Source: UBA2137 sp050251555 (GTDB lineage: Bacteria; Pseudomonadota; Alphaproteobacteria; Micavibrionales; Micavibrionaceae). Taken from it: a stretch of DNA of 10,605 nt. How positions within the stretch are numbered: the first letter of the stretch is position 1; every line of letters starts with the position of its first letter. The stretch spans positions 1 to 10,605 of the forward strand of contig JBFWMN010000059.1 in NCBI GenBank assembly GCA_050251555.1, written 5' to 3'. Shown one piece after another: positions 6,327 to 10,605 of this stretch. The notes beneath the pieces are model-generated. The model was not told where the DNA came from, made no database searches, and saw only the letters and a list, made by a program, of their open reading frames with translations. Made by a program: the position numbers and the translations under genes.

Positions 6327-8171
6327 ATGAGCGAACCACTCGTATTAAGCGTACAGGATGCCACCGTCACATTTGGCCGCACACCCCTTTTTGAAGGACT
6401 GACCTTCAATATTCAGGAAGGGGACCGTATTGCCGTGGTCGGCAAGAACGGTGCGGGCAAATCAACGCTGATGCGCCTTATTAACGGCGATCTCGTGCCC
6501 GATCTTGGCGAGCGCTGGCAACTGGCAGGGACAAGCATCGGTACGATGCGCCAGGATGTGAAGCCAAGGGAAGGGGAAAGCGTACGCGATTTCGTCTTTT
6601 CCGGTATCAAGGCCGAAAACCCCGAAGAAGTCGCCTATCTTGTCGATGTCATTATCCATCCGCTTGATCTTGACCCCGATGCTCAAACCGTTTCCCTGTC
6701 GGGCGGACAGTTACGCCGCGCCGAGCTGGCCCGGGCTTTGGTTGAAGATCCCGATATCCTCTTGCTGGATGAGCCGACAAACCACCTGGACCTTGATGTC
6801 ATTGAATGGCTTGAAAACTTTTTAAGTGCGCGTCGCGGGACACTCATTTGTATTTCCCACGACAAAACCTTTCTGGCGAATGTCACAAACAAGATTTTCT
6901 GGATTGATCGCGGCGTCATTAAAGTCGCCCCGCACGGCTTTGGACGATTCGAGGAATGGTCGGGTGCCCTCCTTGAACAGGAAGAGCGTGAACTAAAAAA
7001 CCGCCAGAAAAAACTCGACATCGAGGTTGAATGGGCCTCACGGGGCGTGAAAGCGCGGCGCAAGCGTAACCAGCAACGTCTGGACAAGATGCGCGAGGAA
7101 CGTGACAAGCTGAAAAGCGATAAATCCGCCTTTAACCGCCTCATGGCAAAAATTGATATCACACCACCTGACGCGGAGTTGACTTCAAGGAATATCGCGG
7201 AATTTTACAATGTCTCCAAAGGCTTTGGCGACAAACCTTTGCTGGATAAGTTTTCGGTTAAGATCACCAAAGGGGACAGGATCGGCATTGTCGGGCGCAA
7301 CGGCTCAGGCAAAACCACTTTCCTGAAACTGCTGATCGGAGAACTGGAGCCTGATTCAGGGACGGTCAAACGCCGCAAAGAAATCGAATTTTCCTATTTC
7401 GATCAGCGTAGGCGCGGCCTGAATGAGGATTACAGCCTCTGGAAGACCTTAAGCGAAGATGAGAATGACTATATTAACGTCATGGGCAAGCAGCGCCATG
7501 TTTGCGGCTACCTGAAACAATTTCTGTTTGACCCTGCTGACGCAAAATCAAAGGTGTCGACGCTTTCGGGCGGTCAGAAAAACCGGCTCATGCTTGCCAA
7601 AACACTCGCCGATCCCAAGAACTTCCTCATTCTGGATGAACCCACCAATGATCTGGATATGGATACGCTTGATATGCTGGAAGATATTTTGGCGCAATAT
7701 AACGGAACATTGCTTGTCGTCTCTCACGACCGTGACTTTCTGGACCAGACGGTTTCAAAACTCCTTGTATTTGAAGGAGATGGACATGTCGAAGGCGTGA
7801 TAGGCGGCTATAGCGATTATCTGCATCAAAAGAAAAAGCGCAGCAAAAATGAGAGCGAGCCCAAAGCGGAGAAATCCGCAAAAGCGGCGACGAAGGATGA
7901 CAAGAAAGCGCAGCAAAATCACAAAGTAGAGTCTGCAGTCAAAACCAAACTGACATATAAGGATCGCTACGAGTTTGAAAAATTGCCGCAAAAAATTGCC
8001 GATCTTGAAGCCGAGATCGGACAACTGACAGAGCTTTTAAAAGATCCTGATTTTTACCAGCGTGACGCGGACGGTTTTATGCGTGCTTCGGAAAAGATCG
8101 AACGCCGCAAAAAAAGCCTGAGTGAGGCCGAAACACGCTGGTTGGAGTTAGCCGCCCTGCAAGAGACTTAA
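6327..8171 (+). CDS. uup: ABC-F family ATPase Uup
   Basis: This soluble protein of 614 residues has two ABC domains and no membrane segment. Domain 1 has Walker A GKNGAGKST (39-47), signature LSGGQ (124-128) and Walker B with catalytic Glu149. A charged linker of about 215-290, the ABC-F ribosome-reaching arm, joins it to domain 2, which has Walker A GRNGSGKTT (323-331), LSGGQ (413-417) and Glu438. A Lys/Ala-rich hinge (about 502-540) leads to a C-terminal coiled coil (540-614) starting KLTYKDRYEFEKLP. That tail is diagnostic of Uup among ABC-F proteins; E. coli Uup has 635 residues. Uup is linked to ribosome function and to suppression of transposon precise excision, and its C-terminal domain binds DNA. 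The frame is open back to 6153, but homology begins at MSEPL, so I start at 6327. It is divergent from ccsB. Confidence 0.94.
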   Translation: MSEPLVLSVQDATVTFGRTPLFEGLTFNIQEGDRIAVVGKNGAGKSTLMRLINGDLVPDLGERWQLAGTSIGTMRQDVKPREGESVRDFVFSGIKAENPEEVAYLVDVIIHPLDLDPDAQTVSLSGGQLRRAELARALVEDPDILLLDEPTNHLDLDVIEWLENFLSARRGTLICISHDKTFLANVTNKIFWIDRGVIKVAPHGFGRFEEWSGALLEQEERELKNRQKKLDIEVEWASRGVKARRKRNQQRLDKMREERDKLKSDKSAFNRLMAKIDITPPDAELTSRNIAEFYNVSKGFGDKPLLDKFSVKITKGDRIGIVGRNGSGKTTFLKLLIGELEPDSGTVKRRKEIEFSYFDQRRRGLNEDYSLWKTLSEDENDYINVMGKQRHVCGYLKQFLFDPADAKSKVSTLSGGQKNRLMLAKTLADPKNFLILDEPTNDLDMDTLDMLEDILAQYNGTLLVVSHDRDFLDQTVSKLLVFEGDGHVEGVIGGYSDYLHQKKKRSKNESEPKAEKSAKAATKDDKKAQQNHKVESAVKTKLTYKDRYEFEKLPQKIADLEAEIGQLTELLKDPDFYQRDADGFMRASEKIERRKKSLSEAETRWLELAALQET

Positions 8172-8243
8172 TGGCACAAGACCCTAATCAATTTCACTTT
8201 CGCAATTTCATAAAAAATCGCGTAGACTGGTGACAGGCTTTCT

Positions 8244-8900
8244 ATGGCCCCGCCACTTTCGCTAGCGACAACCATGCTCACAAAACTCGAACAAAAGCTA
8301 AAACCGGTCATCGCGACCCTTGTCTTTTTCTTTGCACTCCTGATTTCAGGGTTCTTAAAAGGCGCAATGGATCAGGAAGGTGTGCCGCTTTCCATGCGCG
8401 GCTTTGTTGATGTGGCCTTTACGTTTTTGCAGATATGTATGTTTCTGACCTGGCTCTCCTTTATTTGTCAGTGGAAGAATATTCTGTTTTTAGCGGCCCC
8501 CTCGACACTCGCGATTCTTGCCATGATTGTGTTGTATGAAGGCGTATGGCGCGAAGAAGGGCTGGAGGCAGAGCGCCAGACCAAAGAACATGCTGTCCAT
8601 GAGGATCTGGCAAAAAATTCAGTCAACAGCTGGCCTTGCCGCAGCGGATGGAAGCTGAACGAAAAAGAGGAGAACGGCGTTACTTCCTATTTCCTGGCAG
8701 AAAAGCGAACATCCGTAGCGCCCATTCTGATTGCCAAAGTAAAAGCGGATCATACGATTGAACCGTTGGGCAGTGCCTCCGCCCTCCCGATTGACCAATT
8801 GAAGGACATACTTAAATCCTGCACTGGTGAGGGTTTTGAGGCGCTTAGACATGCCTATTTTCCTATCGCCCCGGCTCAACCCCCGAAAGTACGGAATTAA
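8244..8900 (+). CDS. Membrane protein of unknown function, three TM segments
   Basis: I do not recognise this 218-residue protein. It has three hydrophobic segments (about 21-39, 53-75 and 80-99). A soluble C-terminal part of about 118 residues follows, rich in Glu and Lys at first, with two cysteines (Cys132 and Cys193) and a proline-rich end. The soluble part has mixed strand- and helix-like stretches and no motif I can name. The start could be the ATG at 8244 or, less likely, the one at 8274; a weak ACAGG at 8233-8237 favours 8244. The gene lies 72 bases after uup with no visible terminator between them, and 69 bases before a sensor kinase, so it could be read with either. The consistent reading frame and the membrane pattern make it a real gene; its role is open. 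Confidence 0.72.
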   Translation: MAPPLSLATTMLTKLEQKLKPVIATLVFFFALLISGFLKGAMDQEGVPLSMRGFVDVAFTFLQICMFLTWLSFICQWKNILFLAAPSTLAILAMIVLYEGVWREEGLEAERQTKEHAVHEDLAKNSVNSWPCRSGWKLNEKEENGVTSYFLAEKRTSVAPILIAKVKADHTIEPLGSASALPIDQLKDILKSCTGEGFEALRHAYFPIAPAQPPKVRN

Positions 8901-8909
8901 CCTGTCAGT

Positions 8910-8926
8910 AAAATCACATTGATTTT
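8910..8926. repeat. Short AT-rich inverted repeat upstream of the sensor kinase
   Basis: AAAATCA and TGATTTT form a perfect 7-bp inverted repeat with a 3-base centre, starting 9 bases after the stop of the unknown membrane protein gene. It could be a weak hairpin in the 3' end of that message or a protein-binding site ahead of the kinase gene. It is AT-rich, so chance is also possible. Confidence 0.35.
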
Positions 8927-8969
8927 GCGGTGCAAAACGTGCCTTACTCTTCTATCTATTGGGGAAAAC

Positions 8970-10605
8970 ATGTCAAATTTTCTGAAAGCGTTTGAGCCTT
9001 CCGTACTTCTCGAGAAAAGCTTTCTCAGAAGCGCTATTCTGGTGGTTTTCCTCATGCTATCGACTTTGTGGGCTACATACTTGTCAGCCCTTCAGCTTGC
9101 CAATGCCAATGCAGCACGATTTGAATTGCAACAGGAAAATCTGAGCAACTCAATCGAACACGCACTGGAAACATCTGAACAAGTCCTCAAGGGAGCAAGG
9201 GCTCTGTTTTTCTCGTCCGATCTCGTTGAGGCGGACGAGTGGGCGGGATATTTCTCCTCACTACGCCTCAAAGAAAATTTTAGAGGGCTGCAAGGAATCG
9301 GTTATGCGTTGTGGATTCGCGATAATGACATGGAGGCATTCAATGCAGAAATGAAGGCCATGGGTATCGGAAAAATTACAGTCTACCCCGCCGCTTCACG
9401 CGACCCGCAAAGTGCCATCATCTATTTGGAGCCCAAAGACACACGTAACAGCAAAGCGATCGGCTATGACATGTGGTCGGAAGCGACGCGACGCGCAGCA
9501 ATGGAGGAAGCTCTAAAAACCGGTGAGCCTCAGCTTTCGGGAAAAGTCAGACTGGTTCAGGAGATTGATAATGATATTCAGGCCGGTTTTCTGATTTACC
9601 TTCCGTTTTACGGCAAAGGCCAAAGACCCACTACACCCGCAGAAAGAGAGGCCTCCATCAAAGGCTTTATCTATGCGCCTTTCCGTGCCGACAATTTCAT
9701 TAATGCAGCATTGGGTGATGATGATAAGGATATTGCCGTTACGATATATGATGGTAAAACAGTCTCCCCGGAAACCGTTCTTTATAAATCTCATCTTCCC
9801 ACCTTATCACCGTCACAGCGGCTTTCAATGATGCGGGGACTTAAAACAATACACTTTCGCGGCGGAACATGGACCGTTGAGTTTATGGCTTTGCCCAGCT
9901 TCTCGGCGCAGCAAAGTAAACTGCTTCCGATTGTCATTCTGAGTGGCGGCGGCATTTTGTCGCTACTGGTTTTCTTCCTGTCCTGGGCTATGGCAAGTGC
10001 GAAATTAAGAGCGCAGCAACTGGCGAAAGATTCCAGCTCGCTGTTCAAGTTTATGATTCAACACACACCCGCGGCCGTTGCGATGTTTGATAGAGATATG
10101 CGTTATATTTCCTATAGTGACCGATGGGTGAAGGATTACGGCCTTGAGGGTCGCCACCTGATGGGCCAAAGCCACTATGATGTTTTTCCTGAAATTAGGG
10201 AATTCCGCCCTGAATGGATAGAAGCCCATAAGCGCGCACTCAATGGTGCCGTCCTCTTTTCTGAAAAGGACACGTTGGAACGCCCCGACGGAAGTATCGA
10301 ATATTTGCGCTACGAAGTGCGTCCTTGGCGGGACGGAAGCGGGCATATCGGAGGCATCGTTATGTTCACCGAGAGCATTACCGATCAGGTTCGCGCGATT
10401 GAAGAGATTAAAAACTCGGCCGCCGAATTGGAGCGGTTTGCTTTTATTGCCTCACACGATCTGAAAACACCGTTACGGGGGATCGACAATCTCGCTAAGT
10501 GGCTGGAAGAGGATTTGGGAGGTAAGGTAAGTGACGATATCCATGATAAGCTGAAACTCATGCGCGGACGTGTCAGGCGCATGGAGTCCTTGCTTGATGA
10601 TATCC
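8970..10605 (+). CDS. CHASE-PAS sensor histidine kinase (3' end outside window)
   Basis: The frame opens at ATG 8970, five bases after a GGGGA ribosome site (8961-8965), and is still open at the window edge (545 codons). One membrane segment lies at about 21-43. An extracytoplasmic region of about 275 residues with a CHASE signature (LQGIGYALWI, from residue 107) follows, and a second membrane segment lies at about 319-341. A cytoplasmic PAS domain (about 360-470) is followed by a HisKA dimerisation domain with the phosphorylation site His496 in FIASHDLKTPLRGI. The SHDLKTPLR form is common in phytochrome-like and hybrid kinases. The ATPase domain, and any receiver domain, lie beyond the window. 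CHASE domains bind small extracellular ligands, but the ligand cannot be told here. A cognate response regulator is not seen. Confidence 0.94.
   Translation, partial: MSNFLKAFEPSVLLEKSFLRSAILVVFLMLSTLWATYLSALQLANANAARFELQQENLSNSIEHALETSEQVLKGARALFFSSDLVEADEWAGYFSSLRLKENFRGLQGIGYALWIRDNDMEAFNAEMKAMGIGKITVYPAASRDPQSAIIYLEPKDTRNSKAIGYDMWSEATRRAAMEEALKTGEPQLSGKVRLVQEIDNDIQAGFLIYLPFYGKGQRPTTPAEREASIKGFIYAPFRADNFINAALGDDDKDIAVTIYDGKTVSPETVLYKSHLPTLSPSQRLSMMRGLKTIHFRGGTWTVEFMALPSFSAQQSKLLPIVILSGGGILSLLVFFLSWAMASAKLRAQQLAKDSSSLFKFMIQHTPAAVAMFDRDMRYISYSDRWVKDYGLEGRHLMGQSHYDVFPEIREFRPEWIEAHKRALNGAVLFSEKDTLERPDGSIEYLRYEVRPWRDGSGHIGGIVMFTESITDQVRAIEEIKNSAAELERFAFIASHDLKTPLRGIDNLAKWLEEDLGGKVSDDIHDKLKLMRGRVRRMESLLDDI

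Noticed and set aside
6244..6339. Longer start of ccsB at 6339
   Set aside because: It would overlap the uup start and remove the intergenic promoter region. The extra residues show no ResB features.
6683..7162. Minus-strand ORF of 159 codons inside uup
   Set aside because: It is rich in Ser and Arg, as expected for an antisense reading of the coding frame, and has no recognisable domain.
8172..8243. Terminator or promoter between uup and the next gene
   Set aside because: No hairpin is visible. TAGACT at 8223-8228 could be a -10 box but lacks any reasonable -35, so I did not annotate it.

Overview
The window is a compact, gene-dense stretch of roughly 50% GC DNA from a Gram-negative bacterium. 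Signal peptides, periplasmic thiol enzymes and a system II cytochrome c maturation module indicate an envelope with a periplasm. It is most likely a proteobacterium. An alphaproteobacterium is possible but not proven, and most of those use the Ccm system I for cytochrome c. No mobile element, CRISPR array, tRNA or rRNA is visible.

Layout. Positions 739 to 1 (minus) hold a DsbC/DsbG-like periplasmic disulfide protein that runs off the left edge. Divergent from it, lemA (900-1463) and a membrane M48 metalloprotease (1473-2519) form a tight two-gene plus-strand operon. Convergent with these is a minus-strand operon, ccsB-ccsA-tlpA (6243 down to 2635). It encodes both halves of the system II cytochrome c synthase and a membrane-anchored thioredoxin of the ResA/TlpA type, which probably keeps the haem-binding cysteines of apocytochromes reduced. 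The ABC-F ATPase gene uup (6327-8171) leaves the same 83-bp promoter region on the plus strand. It is followed by a three-TM membrane protein of unknown function (8244-8900) and a CHASE-PAS sensor histidine kinase (from 8970) that is cut by the right edge.

How the genes fit together. The left two thirds share an envelope theme: disulfide handling (DsbG-like), membrane protein quality control (LemA plus M48 protease) and cytochrome c assembly. Uup is a cytoplasmic ribosome-linked ATPase and is probably just a neighbour. The kinase senses an extracytoplasmic signal that cannot be named from sequence.

Points worth a second look are back-to-back promoters that would give near-leaderless ccsB and uup mRNAs, a 16-bp palindrome repeated across the stop codons of the two convergent genes, minimal upstream ORFs that end in ATGA at three start codons, a CxxC pair in the CcsB periplasmic domain, and a large uncharacterised periplasmic domain at the N-terminus of CcsA. 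I saw no convincing evidence of an entirely new system.
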